Shown here: positions 26,996-40,419 of the stretch, in pieces
Layout of the letters: each line of letters starts with the position of its first letter
Numbering within the stretch: the stretch's first letter is position 1
Source of the DNA: Paenilisteria riparia FSL S10-1204
GTDB taxonomy: Bacteria > Bacillota > Bacilli > Lactobacillales > Listeriaceae
Direction of reading: 5' to 3'
DNA: 64,000 nucleotides
Assembly: GCF_000525995.1 (NCBI RefSeq)
Contig: NZ_AODL01000005.1
Coordinates: 1 to 64,000, forward strand
The notes under the pieces: model-generated
What the model saw: the letters and a program-made list of their open reading frames with translations, nothing else
Told to the model about the DNA's origin: nothing
Databases searched by the model: none
Program-made: the position numbers and the translations under genes

Positions 26996-28260
26996 AAAAT
27001 GGAAAAGTGCTGATGGGAAATGGCGATTTAGAAGTAAAGGATGTTGTGATTGAGGATGGTCGTGTGACGGCGATTGGTGATGGGATGGAGCGTGATGGGG
27101 CACAGGTAATCGATGTGGCGGGGAAACTTGTTGCGCCAGGGCTTGTGGATGTGCATGTGCATTTGCGGGAACCGGGCGGTGAGCATAAGGAGACGATTGC
27201 AACGGGGACTGCGGCGGCTGCGCGCGGTGGGTATACGACGGTTTGTGCGATGCCAAATACGAAGCCGGTGCCAGATACGGCGGAAGTGATGACGCAAGTG
27301 GTGGATCGGATTAAGGAAACGGCGAATGTGCGCGTGCTACCTTATGCGTCGATTACATCGAGTTTGAAGGGTGACGAGTTGGTGGACTTTGCGGCGCTGA
27401 AGGCTGCTGGAGCATTTGCGTTTACGGATGACGGTGTTGGTGTGCAGACGGCGGGCATGATGTATGAGGCAATGAAGAAGGCGGCGGCGTTGGACATGGC
27501 GATTGTCGCGCATTGTGAGGATAATTCGCTAGTTTATGGCGGGGTTGTGCATGACGGGATTTTTGCGCAGGAGCAAGGATTGGCGGGGATTCCGAATATT
27601 GCGGAGTCGGTGCAAATTGCGCGGGACGTGTTGTTAGCGGAGGCGGCGAATTGTCATTATCATGTATGCCATATTTCGACGAAGGAGTCAGTTCGTGCAG
27701 TGCGTGATGCGAAACGTGCTGGGATTCGTGTAACGGCGGAGGTTTCGCCACACCATTTGATTTTAAATGAGACGGATATTCCAGGGAACGATGGGAATTG
27801 GAAAATGAATCCGCCATTGCGTGCGAAAGAGGATCACGAGGCACTGTTAGAAGGTTTGCTTGATGGCACGATTGATTTTATTGCGACAGATCATGCGCCA
27901 CATGCTGCGGAGGAAAAGAATGTGCCGATGGAAAAAGCGATGTTTGGTATTGTAGGCCTTGAAACGGCATTCCCATTACTTTATACGCATTTTGTGAAAA
28001 CTGGTGAATGGACGTTGAAACAATTAATGGACTGGATGACAGTGAAACCAGCGGAAGTTTTTAACTTGCCATACGGTGTACTTGAGATTGGTGGAATTGC
28101 GGATATTACAGTCATCGATTTGGAAAAAGAAGCGATGATTGATCCTGATAATTTTGCATCAAAAGGAAGAAATACGCCATTTACGGGTTGGAATTGTGTT
28201 GGTTGGCCAGTGGCGACGTTTGCAGAAGGAATGCTTGTGTATCAAGAAGGGGTGGAATAA
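26983..28260 (+). CDS. pyrC: Dihydroorotase PyrC
   Basis: A protein of 425 residues that cyclises carbamoyl aspartate to dihydroorotate. Binuclear zinc amidohydrolase: [17 protein letters not shown] (His-x-His), the TDDGVG region, [16 protein letters not shown] and [14 protein letters not shown] (catalytic Asp and His). Class I, Bacillus-like. It starts inside the end of pyrB and ends 3 bp before carA. Confidence 0.97.
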   Translation: MYVLKNGKVLMGNGDLEVKDVVIEDGRVTAIGDGMERDGAQVIDVAGKLVAPGLVDVHVHLREPGGEHKETIATGTAAAARGGYTTVCAMPNTKPVPDTAEVMTQVVDRIKETANVRVLPYASITSSLKGDELVDFAALKAAGAFAFTDDGVGVQTAGMMYEAMKKAAALDMAIVAHCEDNSLVYGGVVHDGIFAQEQGLAGIPNIAESVQIARDVLLAEAANCHYHVCHISTKESVRAVRDAKRAGIRVTAEVSPHHLILNETDIPGNDGNWKMNPPLRAKEDHEALLEGLLDGTIDFIATDHAPHAAEEKNVPMEKAMFGIVGLETAFPLLYTHFVKTGEWTLKQLMDWMTVKPAEVFNLPYGVLEIGGIADITVIDLEKEAMIDPDNFASKGRNTPFTGWNCVGWPVATFAEGMLVYQEGVE

Positions 28261-28263
28261 ATA

Positions 28264-29352
28264 ATGGCGAAACGGATTTTAATGTTGGAAGACGGAAATT
28301 ATTTTATCGGTACGGCGATTGGCAGTGACCGCGAGACAATCGGTGAGGTTGTTTTTAATACAGGAATGACGGGATATCAGGAAACGATTACCGATCCGTC
28401 TTATTACGGGCAAATTATCACGTTTGCATACCCGCTTGTTGGGAATTATGGCGTGAATCGTGACGACTTTGAATCCATTCACCCAGCTGTCAAAGGCGTG
28501 GTTGTGCGTGAGGCAGCAGAATTTGCTTCGAATTGGCGCAATCAACTAACGCTAGACCAGTTTTTAAAAGAAAAAGATATTCCTGGAATTGCAGGGATTG
28601 ATACGCGAAAATTAACAAAAATTATTCGCCAAGAAGGAACACTCAAAGGAATTTTAGCTCCTGAGAAGGCGGACAAGGAACATTTGTTGCATCATTTGCG
28701 TTCGGTGCGTCTGCCAGTAGATCAAGTGCGTGAAGTTTCTTGTTCGAAGGCGTTTACGAATCCGGGTGAGGGTAAACGTGTTGTACTTGTAGATTATGGT
28801 GTTAAAAGTAGCATTATGCGCGAGTTAAACAAGCGTGAGTGTGATATTACGGTCGTGCCTTACAACACTACGGCGGAAGAAATTTTGGCGATGCATCCGG
28901 ATGGTGTGATGTTATCGAATGGACCTGGGGACCCAAAAGATGTTCCTGAGGCGGTGGAGATGATTCGCGGATTACAAGGGAAAGTGCCGTTGTTCGGGAT
29001 TTGTTTAGGCCATCAATTGTTTGCGCTGGCTAATGGTGCGGATACATTTAAATTGAAGTTCGGACATCGTGGGGCAAACCACCCAGTGAAGGAGCTTGCG
29101 ACAGGTCGTGTGGATTTCACGGCGCAAAATCATGGCTATGCGGTGGATGCGGATTCGCTTGTTGGAAAAGACATTGAAGTAACGCATGTTGAGTTGAATG
29201 ATGGAACAGTAGAAGGTTTGGCGCATAAAGAGTTTCCTGCTTATACAGTGCAATATCATCCAGAAGCAAACCCAGGACCAAGCGATGTAAACTACTTATT
29301 TGACCAGTTTATAACAATGATGGAAAAGGAAGGTGCGGAACAAAATGCCTAA
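28264..29352 (+). CDS. carA: Carbamoyl phosphate synthase small chain CarA (pyrimidine-specific)
   Basis: A protein of 362 residues, the glutaminase subunit supplying ammonia to CarB. N-terminal CPSase domain ([17 protein letters not shown]), then a class I glutamine amidotransferase domain with LSNGPGDP, the nucleophile Cys in [13 protein letters not shown] and the His/Glu in VQYHPEAN. Located in the pyr operon, it is expected to follow uracil (PyrR) rather than arginine control. It overlaps carB by 8 bp. Confidence 0.97.
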   Translation: MAKRILMLEDGNYFIGTAIGSDRETIGEVVFNTGMTGYQETITDPSYYGQIITFAYPLVGNYGVNRDDFESIHPAVKGVVVREAAEFASNWRNQLTLDQFLKEKDIPGIAGIDTRKLTKIIRQEGTLKGILAPEKADKEHLLHHLRSVRLPVDQVREVSCSKAFTNPGEGKRVVLVDYGVKSSIMRELNKRECDITVVPYNTTAEEILAMHPDGVMLSNGPGDPKDVPEAVEMIRGLQGKVPLFGICLGHQLFALANGADTFKLKFGHRGANHPVKELATGRVDFTAQNHGYAVDADSLVGKDIEVTHVELNDGTVEGLAHKEFPAYTVQYHPEANPGPSDVNYLFDQFITMMEKEGAEQNA

Positions 29353-32300
29353 ACGTGAGGATATTGAAACAATTTTAGTGATTGGTTCTGGACCGATTGT
29401 CATTGGTCAAGCTGCGGAATTTGATTATGCGGGGACGCAGGCGTGCCTGAGTTTGAAAGAGGAAGGGTATCGTGTGGTACTTGTGAACTCCAATCCAGCA
29501 ACGATTATGACGGATGTGGAGATGGCGGACCAAGTTTATATTGAGCCGATTTCGCTGGATTTTGTGTCACGTATTATTAGAAAAGAGCGCCCGGATGCCA
29601 TTTTGCCGACGCTTGGTGGTCAAACGGGGCTGAATATGGCGATGGAACTTGCCGAAGCTGGCATTTTGGATGCTTGTGGTGTGGAAGTTTTGGGGACAGA
29701 TTTGGTAGCGATTAAGAAGGCGGAGGATCGTGAGGCGTTTCGTGACTTGATGCATGAGCTTGGCGAGCCGGTTCCAGAGAGTGATATTATTCATAACTTG
29801 CAAGAAGCGCAAAATTTTGTTGCGAAAATTGGTTATCCGGTTATTGTTCGTCCGGCGTATACGCTTGGTGGTTCTGGCGGCGGAATTTGTCATAATGATG
29901 CGGATTTGGCGGAAATTGTGGCGAGTGGCTTGAAGCTTAGTCCTGTGACGCAATGTTTGCTAGAGCGCAGTATTGCGGGCTTTAAAGAAGTGGAGTATGA
30001 AGTAATGCGTGATGCGAATGACAATGCGATGGTCGTTTGTAACATGGAAAATATCGATCCAGTCGGCATTCATACGGGCGATTCGATTGTTGTAGCACCG
30101 AGTCAAACGCTTTCGGATCGGGAATACCAAATGCTTCGTGATGTATCGCTGAAAATTATTCGCGCGTTAGAAATTGAAGGTGGCTGTAACGTGCAGTTGG
30201 CGATTGATCCAGATAGCTACGAATATTACGTGATTGAGGTAAACCCACGTGTGAGCCGTTCTTCTGCGCTAGCATCAAAAGCAACAGGCTATCCGATTGC
30301 GAAACTTGCTGCGAAAATTGCTGTAGGTTTAACGCTAGATGAAATGAAGAATCCCGTAACTGGAACAACGTATGCACATTTTGAACCAACGCTTGACTAT
30401 GTTGTCTCGAAAATCCCGCGCTTTCCTTTTGATAAATTTGAAAAAGCAGATCGTCGTTTAGGTACGCAAATGAAGGCGACAGGTGAAGTCATGGCGATTG
30501 GACGGAATTTGGAAGAGTCGCTTTTGAAGGCGGTTCGTTCGCTTGAAATCGGCACGACGCACTTGTACTTGGAAGAAGCAGAGAACGCATCATTAGAAGA
30601 ATTAGAACGCAAAATTTGTTTCCCGGAAGATGATCGCTTATTCTTCTTAGCCGCAGCGCTTCGCAAAGGTTGGACGATTGAAGACTTGCATAACAAAACG
30701 AAAATTGATTTATTCTTTTTATATAAACTCGCGAAAATTATCGGGCAAGAAGCAGTGATTGCGGAACATGTGAAAGATGAGGAAGTGTTACGTGAGGCAA
30801 AACGCAATGGCTTTAGTGACGGCGCGATTGCTAAATTATGGGACATGCCGGAACGCGAAGTGTATGATTTCCGTAAAGACACAGGCATTATCCCGGTTTA
30901 TAAAATGGTGGATACGTGTGCCGCGGAGTTCGAATCAACGACGCCTTACTTCTATAGCAGTTACGAAGATGAAAATGAGTCGGTGCGCTCTGAAAAAGAA
31001 AGCGTCATTGTGCTTGGCTCTGGGCCAATTCGGATTGGACAAGGTGTCGAGTTTGATTACGCGACGGTTCATTCGGTTTGGGCCATTCAACAAGCGGGCT
31101 ATGAAGCGATTATTATCAATAACAACCCGGAAACGGTATCGACGGACTTCAGTATTTCTGACAAGCTATACTTTGAGCCATTGACGCTAGAAGACGTGAT
31201 GCATGTCATTGAACTGGAAAAACCGCTCGGTGTTGTCGTGCAATTTGGTGGTCAGACAGCGATTAATTTAGCAGACGGTTTGGCAGAACGCGGGGTTAAA
31301 ATTTTAGGAACATCGTTAGAAGACATTGATCGCGCAGAAAACCGTGACAAATTTGAAAAAGCGCTCGTAGAACTTGGCATTCCGCAACCAGCTGGGAAAA
31401 CAGCGACTTCCATCGAAGAAGCAGTAGCCGTAGCAACAAACATTGGTTATCCGGTATTGGTACGACCTTCCTATGTACTCGGCGGACGCGCAATGGAAAT
31501 CGTGGAATCAGAAGAAGCGCTCCGTTATTACATGAACAATGCCGTCAAAGTGAACCCGAAACATCCTGTCTTAGTCGACCGTTACGTGCAAGGACAAGAA
31601 GTCGAAGTCGATGCGATTAGTGATGGCACAAACGTTGTTATTCCAGGTATCATGGAACATATCGAACGTGCTGGTGTCCATTCTGGTGACTCCATCGCCG
31701 TTTATCCAGCGCAAAGCTTGTCGCAGTATGTGAAAGACACGATTGTAGACTACACAACACGCCTTGCAAAAGGACTTCATATTATCGGCATGCTCAACAT
31801 TCAATATGTCGTGGCAGATGAAGATGTCTTTGTTATCGAAGTAAACCCAAGATCAAGCCGTACTGCGCCATTTCTAAGTAAAATCACCGATATCCCGATG
31901 GCGAACATTGCGACAAAAGTCATTCTCGGCAAAACATTGCTAGAACTTGGCTACAAAGAAGGCTTGGCCCCAGAAAAACAAGAGATTTTTGTAAAGGTGC
32001 CAGTGTTCTCATTTGCGAAATTGCGTAGCGTAGATACATCGCTTGGACCTGAAATGAAATCGACTGGGGAAGTAATGGGGAAAGATTGCACGCTTGAAAA
32101 GGCATTGTACAAAGGGTTTGTCGCAAGTGGCGTGAAGATGTTGGATTACGGGACGGTGCTCCTAACAGTAGCGGATCGTGATAAGGTAGAGGCCACAGCG
32201 CTTGCAGAACGTTTTAAAAATATTGGCTTTACAATCATGGCGACTTCTGGAACGGCGCTAGTATTAGAAGAAAATGGGATTCCGGTTTCTAAAGTGAAGA

Positions 32301-32548
32301 AAATTGGCGAGAATCATGAAACATTAATTGATTATATTCGTAACGGCCAAGTAACGCTTGTCGTGAACACATTGACAACAGGTAAGCAGCCAGAGCGTGA
32401 CGGATTCCAAATTCGTCGGGAGTCAGTTGAAAATGGCGTTCCTGTTTGTACATCGCTTGATACAGCAGAAGCGATTTTGCGTGTATTAGAATCGCGGTCA
32501 TTCGAGATGGAAGCAATGCAACCAGCACGGGTAAGCGAGACAGTATAG
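29345..32548 (+). CDS. carB: Carbamoyl phosphate synthase large chain CarB
   Basis: A protein of 1067 residues. Two homologous ATP-grasp synthetase halves: the first opens [22 protein letters not shown] and the second, near residue 550, [30 protein letters not shown] and [17 protein letters not shown] are matched pairs, ending in an MGS-like allosteric domain ([18 protein letters not shown]). It makes carbamoyl phosphate from bicarbonate, ammonia and two ATP. ATG 29345 is chosen (homologues start MPKRxDI); GTG 29333 is upstream. No frame break was found along its whole length. Confidence 0.97.
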   Translation: MPKREDIETILVIGSGPIVIGQAAEFDYAGTQACLSLKEEGYRVVLVNSNPATIMTDVEMADQVYIEPISLDFVSRIIRKERPDAILPTLGGQTGLNMAMELAEAGILDACGVEVLGTDLVAIKKAEDREAFRDLMHELGEPVPESDIIHNLQEAQNFVAKIGYPVIVRPAYTLGGSGGGICHNDADLAEIVASGLKLSPVTQCLLERSIAGFKEVEYEVMRDANDNAMVVCNMENIDPVGIHTGDSIVVAPSQTLSDREYQMLRDVSLKIIRALEIEGGCNVQLAIDPDSYEYYVIEVNPRVSRSSALASKATGYPIAKLAAKIAVGLTLDEMKNPVTGTTYAHFEPTLDYVVSKIPRFPFDKFEKADRRLGTQMKATGEVMAIGRNLEESLLKAVRSLEIGTTHLYLEEAENASLEELERKICFPEDDRLFFLAAALRKGWTIEDLHNKTKIDLFFLYKLAKIIGQEAVIAEHVKDEEVLREAKRNGFSDGAIAKLWDMPEREVYDFRKDTGIIPVYKMVDTCAAEFESTTPYFYSSYEDENESVRSEKESVIVLGSGPIRIGQGVEFDYATVHSVWAIQQAGYEAIIINNNPETVSTDFSISDKLYFEPLTLEDVMHVIELEKPLGVVVQFGGQTAINLADGLAERGVKILGTSLEDIDRAENRDKFEKALVELGIPQPAGKTATSIEEAVAVATNIGYPVLVRPSYVLGGRAMEIVESEEALRYYMNNAVKVNPKHPVLVDRYVQGQEVEVDAISDGTNVVIPGIMEHIERAGVHSGDSIAVYPAQSLSQYVKDTIVDYTTRLAKGLHIIGMLNIQYVVADEDVFVIEVNPRSSRTAPFLSKITDIPMANIATKVILGKTLLELGYKEGLAPEKQEIFVKVPVFSFAKLRSVDTSLGPEMKSTGEVMGKDCTLEKALYKGFVASGVKMLDYGTVLLTVADRDKVEATALAERFKNIGFTIMATSGTALVLEENGIPVSKVKKIGENHETLIDYIRNGQVTLVVNTLTTGKQPERDGFQIRRESVENGVPVCTSLDTAEAILRVLESRSFEMEAMQPARVSETV

Positions 32549-32565
32549 AGAACGGGGTGAGAAAC

Positions 32566-34939
<2,374 letters not shown>

Positions 34940-34943
<4 letters not shown>

Positions 34944-35570
34944 CAACCGAAAAACAAGTAGCCGAACAACTACTAAAAATCAAAGCAGTATTCTTACAAC
35001 CAAACGACCCGTTCACATGGGCATCAGGCATTAAATCACCAATCTACTGCGACAATCGCCTAACATTAGGTTTTCCAAAAACTCGCCAATTCATCGCGAA
35101 AGCACTCGCAGAAAAAATCAAAACCGCATTCCCAGAAGTAGAAGTATTAGCAGGAACCGCAACAGCAGGCATCCCGCACGCCGCATGGGCAAGCGATATC
35201 CTAGATTTACCAATGGTTTACGTCCGCTCCAAAGCAAAAGAACACGGCAAAGGCAACCAAATCGAAGGCCCCATTACAAAAGGCCAAAAAAGTAGTCGTG
35301 ATTGAAGACCTAATCTCAACAGGAGGAAGCTCCATTACAGCCGTTGAAGCATTGCGCGAAGCTGGATGCGACGTACTCGGAATTGCCGCCATCTTTACAT
35401 ATGGATTGGAAAAAGGAAAAACCTTGTTAGGAGCAGCAAATGTAGAAGTAGCCGCCCTAACAAACTATGAAACACTCATCGAAGTCGCACTAGACGAAGG
35501 TTATGTAACAGAAGGCGACATGGCGACGTTGAAAGAATGGAATAAGGACCCGGAGAAGTGGAATAAATAA
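34940..35570 (+). CDS. pyrE: Orotate phosphoribosyltransferase PyrE, one apparent frameshift
   Basis: The last enzyme gene of the operon, forming OMP from orotate and PRPP. Frame one covers [31 protein letters not shown] and [18 protein letters not shown]; frame two carries the PRPP loop [14 protein letters not shown]. Removing one A from the six-base run at 35286-35291 gives [15 protein letters not shown]. The full protein is about 209 residues, normal for PyrE. A strong terminator follows. Confidence 0.92.
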
Positions 35571-35584
35571 TAAAGGTTCGATAT

Positions 35585-35630
35585 AAACAAAGCAATCCTG
35601 CAATCATTCATTTGCAGGATTGCTTTGTTT
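35585..35630 (+). terminator. Terminator of the pyr operon
   Basis: A perfect 19 bp stem, AAACAAAGCAATCCTGCAA with its exact complement at 35612-35630, ending in TTTGTTT. It separates pyr from the accessory genes that follow. Confidence 0.95.
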
Positions 35631-35808
35631 GCGCTATGTTTACAAGACTACAACATACTGTAACTTCACTCAATATAATAAGTAGATATTACATCCTGTA
35701 GCTGCTCCTACTAAATAGGTGACAAAAGGGTAGCTTCTTTAAATTAATCCTATTTTATGCTAAGCTTAGCAAGTCATTATTTCTAACAAACAAATTGGAG
35801 GTTTACAT

Positions 35809-37265
35809 ATGTTATTTAGTTTACGAAAAAATGAGTGGTTTGGTAACTTACGTGTCGACTTTTTATCAGGTCTTGTTGTTGCTTTTGCACTCATTCCTGA
35901 AGCGATAGGCTTTTCTATCATTGCTGGTGTGGATCCAATGATTGGTCTTTATGCTTCCTTTACAATGGCGGTCGTGATTGCTTTTATCGGAGGTAGACCG
36001 GCCATGATTTCAGCTGCTACAGGCGCGATGGCACTTCTAGTAGTTGATTTAGTGAAGGATCATGGTTTACAATATTTACTAGCAACTACGATTGTAACAG
36101 GTATATTTCAACTGGTATTTGGTTATTTAGGAATTGCAAAACTGATGCGCTTTATTCCGCGTTCTGTAATGATTGGTTTTGTAAATGCACTTGCTATTTT
36201 AATCTTCACGGCACAGTTAACGCAATTCAAGAATGCAAACTGGGTGATGTATGCAATGGTTGGGGTATCTTTACTTATTTTGTATGGATTACCTAAATTT
36301 TTTTAAAGCCATACCCGCAGCGTTAATCGCGATTATTGTAATGACCATCATTAGTATCTCACTACATCTTGATTTGAGGACAGTTGGTGATATGGGGAAT
36401 ATATCTAGCACGTTACCAGTTTTTTTAATTCCGTCTATTCCGTTTAATTTGGAAACATTGCAAATTATTTTGCCTACAGCCTTAGGTCTTAGTATTGTAG
36501 GATTGCTAGAATCGTTATTGACCGCATCAATTGTCGATGATATGACAAATACGGAGAGCGACAAAACAAGGGAAGCAAAGGGACAAGGCATTGCTAATAT
36601 TGTTACAGGTTTCTTTGGTGGTATGGCTGGCTGTGCTATGATTGGGCAGTCTGTTATTAATGTAAGTGCTGGTGGGCGCAAACGGTTCTCCACATTAGTA
36701 GCTGGCATTTTTCTAATGGTCCTCATCATTGTATTAGGGAATTGGGTGGTACAAATTCCGATGGCGGTCTTAGTTGCTATTATGATTATGGTTTCTATTG
36801 GGACATTTGATTGGCATAGTTTTGAATATATTCGAAAAGGGCATTTTACAGATACAGCGGTTATGATTGTAACGGTCCTTATCGTTGTTATCACGCATAA
36901 CTTAGCAATAGGTGTTATAACAGGTGTCATACTTAGCGCTATTTTATTTATGGTTAAAATTTCAAAAATCTATGTAGAATCAGAAATCAAGCCGGAAAAA
37001 AATTATTTATAAAGCGAAAGGACAACTGTTTTTTGCCTCTGTAGAGAACTTTACAAAAGCGTTGCCTGTAACCATTAGTAATAAACGAGTGCTTTTAGAC
37101 TTAAGCAATCTGCATATATGGGATGATTCTGGGGTTGAGGCGATTTATAAAGTGATTCAGCAATTTGAAAGCGCAGGAAATACAGTACGAATGATAGGGT
37201 TAAATAAAGAAAGTAGGCGTATGATGCGTCAACTAAAATCATATTTAAAAAATAGTTCTCATTAA
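35809..37265 (+). CDS. SulP family anion transporter with STAS domain, two apparent frameshifts
   Basis: Three frames make one SulP protein of about 485 residues. The first has [24 protein letters not shown] and [27 protein letters not shown], the second [18 protein letters not shown] and [20 protein letters not shown], the third the C-terminal STAS domain ([21 protein letters not shown]). Deleting one T from 36298-36304 and one A from 36996-37002 joins them ([25 protein letters not shown]). Substrate (sulfate, bicarbonate or a dicarboxylate) is not decided by sequence. TTGGAGG precedes the ATG. A universal stress protein gene follows by 15 bp. The 178 bp upstream hold a TATAAT near 35675 but no good -35. 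Confidence 0.85.
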
Positions 37266-37280
37266 AAAGGAGAGAGACCA

Positions 37281-37703
37281 ATGAACCAGATTTTTCTTGC
37301 CTCTGATGGCTCACCGAACGCTCTTAATGCGACGAAAGAAGTTATAAAATTAGGTGCTGGATTTTCTGAAATGCAAGTTACTGTCATAACAGTTATTGAT
37401 ACTAGCGAAATCAAGTCGGCTGCACTAGACTTAAAATTAGATAAAGATTTGTTGCGTTTGAAGCATTTAAAAAAGATAGAGAACACATTAGGCCTACTAA
37501 GAGAAGCTGATATTTCGCATCAAGTAGAGATATTGCAAGGTGATCCTGCTGAAAGAATTAGCCAATATATTTCTGAACACCCTGCTGATATGTTGGTTTT
37601 AGGGAGTAGGGGCCTAAATACTATACAAGAAATAGTGCTCGGAAGCGTTAGCCATAAACTAATAAAACAAGCAGATTGCCCGGTTCTTGTTGTCAAACGG
37701 TAG
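37281..37703 (+). CDS. Universal stress protein, UspA family
   Basis: A protein of 140 residues with the ATP-binding Usp fold: IFLASDGSPNALNATKEV at the start and VLGSRGLNTIQEIVLGSVSHKLIKQADCPVLVV at the end (G-x2-G-x9-G(S/T) loop). AAAAGGAGAG lies upstream. Co-transcription with the SulP gene is likely. Pairings of SulP and Usp proteins are known; here Usp may modulate the transporter, an inference. Confidence 0.9.
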   Translation: MNQIFLASDGSPNALNATKEVIKLGAGFSEMQVTVITVIDTSEIKSAALDLKLDKDLLRLKHLKKIENTLGLLREADISHQVEILQGDPAERISQYISEHPADMLVLGSRGLNTIQEIVLGSVSHKLIKQADCPVLVVKR

Positions 37704-37735
37704 CCGCTCATTCCGGCAGGTGAGAATCCAGAAAA

Positions 37736-37782
37736 AATAAGTCATCTAAATGCTGATATAATGCTAATTTAGATGACTTATT
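37736..37782. terminator. Bidirectional terminator between usp and lacI-type gene
   Basis: A perfect 16 bp stem, AATAAGTCATCTAAAT with ATTTAGATGACTTATT, with a 15 nt loop; A and T runs flank it. Converging genes on either side. Confidence 0.9.
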
Positions 37783-37853
37783 CGTAATCACTTGTTTCTA
37801 AAACTGATAGATACTTGGTTCTTGTTATTTAGCATGATAAGCGCTCGGTGCTT

Positions 37854-38852
37854 TCACAATCTTCCAGTCGATTCCCGCAAAACCAGCTCCGTTCCAATTG
37901 CAACATTCACAGTCGGTGCACTGGGATTCCGCAAGCGCCAGTCCATCGTTTCTACCGCCTGTTTTCCCATAAATCGCAAGTCTGTGCACATCGTTGTCAA
38001 TGGAGGGTGCGCCAAAATCGTAAATTCTGTATTATCAAAACAAATAATTGACACTTGCTCTGGAACTGCAAATCCTTTCGATTGAAAATAGGAATTCAAA
38101 ATAAACCCAAGCCCTGAATTCACGCAAAACCAAGCACTTGGCATTTCTTCTAAGCTTTCCAATGCTTGATATAACGCAGCTTGTTCCTCTTTAATGCCCG
38201 TAATCGTATAATGCGCATTCACAGGTAACTCATAATGTCGCATTGCCTTACAATAGCCTTCCCACCGTTCCTCATAACTCGGTGAAAAATTCACATTCCC
38301 AACAAAGCCAATTCGCGTATGACCAAGCTGAATCAAATGCTCCACAGCGACAAACGCACCATCTTTATTTTGCGATAGAATTGTATCTGTACGTAAATGC
38401 GGGTCATGGTGATCAATCATCACAGTTGGCAAACCCAAATCCAAGATCTGTTTCACAAATAAATCACTAATATGCGACAAAATAAAAATGCCCCGCCAGT
38501 TCTTCTCTTTTAATTCACGTGGCAAACAGTTCTGTGAAACGTCATTCGCCGCGACAGGAAGCGTCGTTAAATAAAATCCCCGCGCCGTCATTTCTTGCTC
38601 CAAACTCAAACAAATTTCACCAAAAAAACTCTTTTGTGATAAAGCAAATTCAGTAGCAACAAGAGCAAACTGATTATCCGTCGGCGTGTATACCACGTCT
38701 TTTTTGTATTTATATCCCATTTCATCTGCTTTTTGCAGGACGAGCCGTTTTGTTTGCTCGCCAACCCCGTTTTTGTTGCCCAGCGCTTGTGATACAGAAT
38801 TTTTCGAAATCTGTAAGGCATCCGCAATATCTTGCATTGTGACTTTTTTCAT
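37854..38852 (-). CDS. LacI family transcriptional regulator of the sugar operon
   Basis: A protein of 332 residues. N-terminal helix-turn-helix VTMQDIADALQISKNSVSQALGN with hinge, then a periplasmic-binding-like ligand domain (GIFILSHISD, HLIQLGHTRIGFVGN, ICFDNTEFTILAHPPLTTM). It is divergent from the sugar ABC operon and likely represses it, released by an incoming oligosaccharide. AGGAGGAGA lies before the ATG. Neighbours match lmo0858 of L. monocytogenes, a different genome position, by recollection. Confidence 0.9.
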   Translation of the reverse strand: MKKVTMQDIADALQISKNSVSQALGNKNGVGEQTKRLVLQKADEMGYKYKKDVVYTPTDNQFALVATEFALSQKSFFGEICLSLEQEMTARGFYLTTLPVAANDVSQNCLPRELKEKNWRGIFILSHISDLFVKQILDLGLPTVMIDHHDPHLRTDTILSQNKDGAFVAVEHLIQLGHTRIGFVGNVNFSPSYEERWEGYCKAMRHYELPVNAHYTITGIKEEQAALYQALESLEEMPSAWFCVNSGLGFILNSYFQSKGFAVPEQVSIICFDNTEFTILAHPPLTTMCTDLRFMGKQAVETMDWRLRNPSAPTVNVAIGTELVLRESTGRL

Positions 38853-38887
38853 TCTTTCTCCTCCTAGATGGGACTATCTTTGTTTCT

Positions 38888-38916
38888 ATTATAAAAGGAA
38901 TGGGAATGTATTGCAA
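38888..38916 (-). promoter_or_regulatory. Promoter of the lacI-type gene
   Basis: On the minus strand TTGCAA (38916-38911), a 17 bp spacer and a perfect TATAAT (38893-38888), about 35 bp before the start codon. Confidence 0.8.
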
Positions 38917-39006
38917 TTAAAAAGTAATGTTATTTGTAATGTTTGTTTAAGTAATCTTTTCAATATGAAGATAATCAACTTATATCAATGATTTTAAAAG
39001 TAATTG

Positions 39007-39060
39007 TTGACATTACATAAAAGTAATGTAATAATGTAATTGTAATTCAAGCGCTTACAA
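39007..39060 (+). promoter_or_regulatory. Sugar operon promoter with dyad and cre/LacI-type operator
   Basis: TTGACA (39007-39012) with AATAAT 17 bp downstream. The dyad ACATTAC-6-GTAATGT (39010-39029) spans the -35 and spacer. TTCAAGCGCTTACAA (39046-39060) contains the palindrome AAGCGCTT; on the minus strand it departs from the cre consensus at one position. CcpA repression, local LacI binding, or both are likely. Confidence 0.75.
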
Positions 39061-39096
39061 AATTACAAGTATGATCTAACTAGGAGGACATGAAAA

Positions 39097-40419
39097 ATGA
39101 AATTAAAAAAAGTGGTGTTTTCTGTTTTATCCGTAGCATTAGTAGGAAGTTTGCTGGCAGGGTGTGGTTCGGGGAGTAAAAATGATGCATCGGCAGACGG
39201 CAAAACAAAAGTAACTTTCTGGGCAGCTCCAAACCCGACGCAAGTGAAGTTCTGGTCAGCCATGGCGAAAGATTTTGAGAAAGAAAATCCTGATATTAAA
39301 GTAGAAGTATCACAAATGAAAGAAAGTCCATCCTCAGAAGCGACAGTGCAGGCGGCAATTGCCTCCAAAACAGCACCAACAATCTCTGAAAATATCAATC
39401 GTAGTTTTGCAGCACAATTAGCGGACAGCAAAGCGATTGTTCCAATTAATGACATTGATGGCATGAAAGAGGTTGCAAAGAAACGTAACATGGTTGATAG
39501 CCTCGACGCGTGGAAGTTCTCAGACGGAAATCAATACGTTTTCCCAGTGTACTCCAATCCGATTCTTTTTGCATGGCGTACGGATATTTTGAAAGAATTA
39601 GGTGTGGCAGAAGCACCAAAAACATATAGCGATGTATTAGCAGTTGGTAAGAAATTAAAAGCGAAATACCCAGATAAAGTCATGTGGGCAAAAGCAGATT
39701 TGGCTGATCCTACAGCTTGGATGCGTTGGTTCGACTTCTTCCCGCTATATAACGCAGCATCAAAAGGAAATCCGTTTGTAAAAGACAACAAACTAGTAGC
39801 AGAAGACAAAGCAGGCGAGCAAGTCCTAACATTCATGTCGCAACTACAAAAAAATGACTTATTATTAGCAGGTCAAGCAACAGATCCATTCGAAACGGGA
39901 ACAAGCATTATGGCAGACAACGGTCCGTGGTCATTCCCGAACTGGGCGGAGAAATTCCCGGAACTAAAATACGGCGAAACATTCACAATCAGCACACCAC
40001 CAGTTCCTGATGCGTTAAAAGACGAAGCCAATGTCAACACTTATTCAGATGCAAAAGGTATCGTTTTCTATGCACAAGCAACAGACGCTGAGAAAAAAGC
40101 AGCCGTTAAATTCCTTGATTTCGTATACAGCAATGACAAAAACGATTTGAAATTCCTAGAACTAACAAACTTAATTCCAGCACGTGATGATGCAACGAAA
40201 AACGCAACATTCACAGACTTCTTCACTAAGAACCCTGCACTAAAAATCTATGCAGAAAACGTACCATATGCAATTCCAGCGATGGATAACGCAGATTACA
40301 ATGACATTCAGCAAATCATTGGTGAACAAGCATGGAACCCAGTTGTTCGTGGTGAGAAGAAACCTACGAAAGCTTGGAACGATATGAAGAAGGCGGAGGA
40401 TGAGGTGCTTCAGAAATGA
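39097..40419 (+). CDS. Sugar ABC transporter substrate-binding lipoprotein
   Basis: A protein of 440 residues, family 1 extracellular solute-binding protein. Signal peptide with lipobox LLAGCGS (Cys23). The mature part has KVTFWAAPNPTQVKFWSAMA, FPVYSNPILFAWRTDILKEL and NLIPARDD, the usual pattern for oligosaccharide binders. It delivers sugar to the two permeases encoded next. AGGAGGA precedes the ATG. No ATPase gene lies in the operon, so a shared MsmX-type ATPase probably drives it. Confidence 0.9.
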   Translation: MKLKKVVFSVLSVALVGSLLAGCGSGSKNDASADGKTKVTFWAAPNPTQVKFWSAMAKDFEKENPDIKVEVSQMKESPSSEATVQAAIASKTAPTISENINRSFAAQLADSKAIVPINDIDGMKEVAKKRNMVDSLDAWKFSDGNQYVFPVYSNPILFAWRTDILKELGVAEAPKTYSDVLAVGKKLKAKYPDKVMWAKADLADPTAWMRWFDFFPLYNAASKGNPFVKDNKLVAEDKAGEQVLTFMSQLQKNDLLLAGQATDPFETGTSIMADNGPWSFPNWAEKFPELKYGETFTISTPPVPDALKDEANVNTYSDAKGIVFYAQATDAEKKAAVKFLDFVYSNDKNDLKFLELTNLIPARDDATKNATFTDFFTKNPALKIYAENVPYAIPAMDNADYNDIQQIIGEQAWNPVVRGEKKPTKAWNDMKKAEDEVLQK

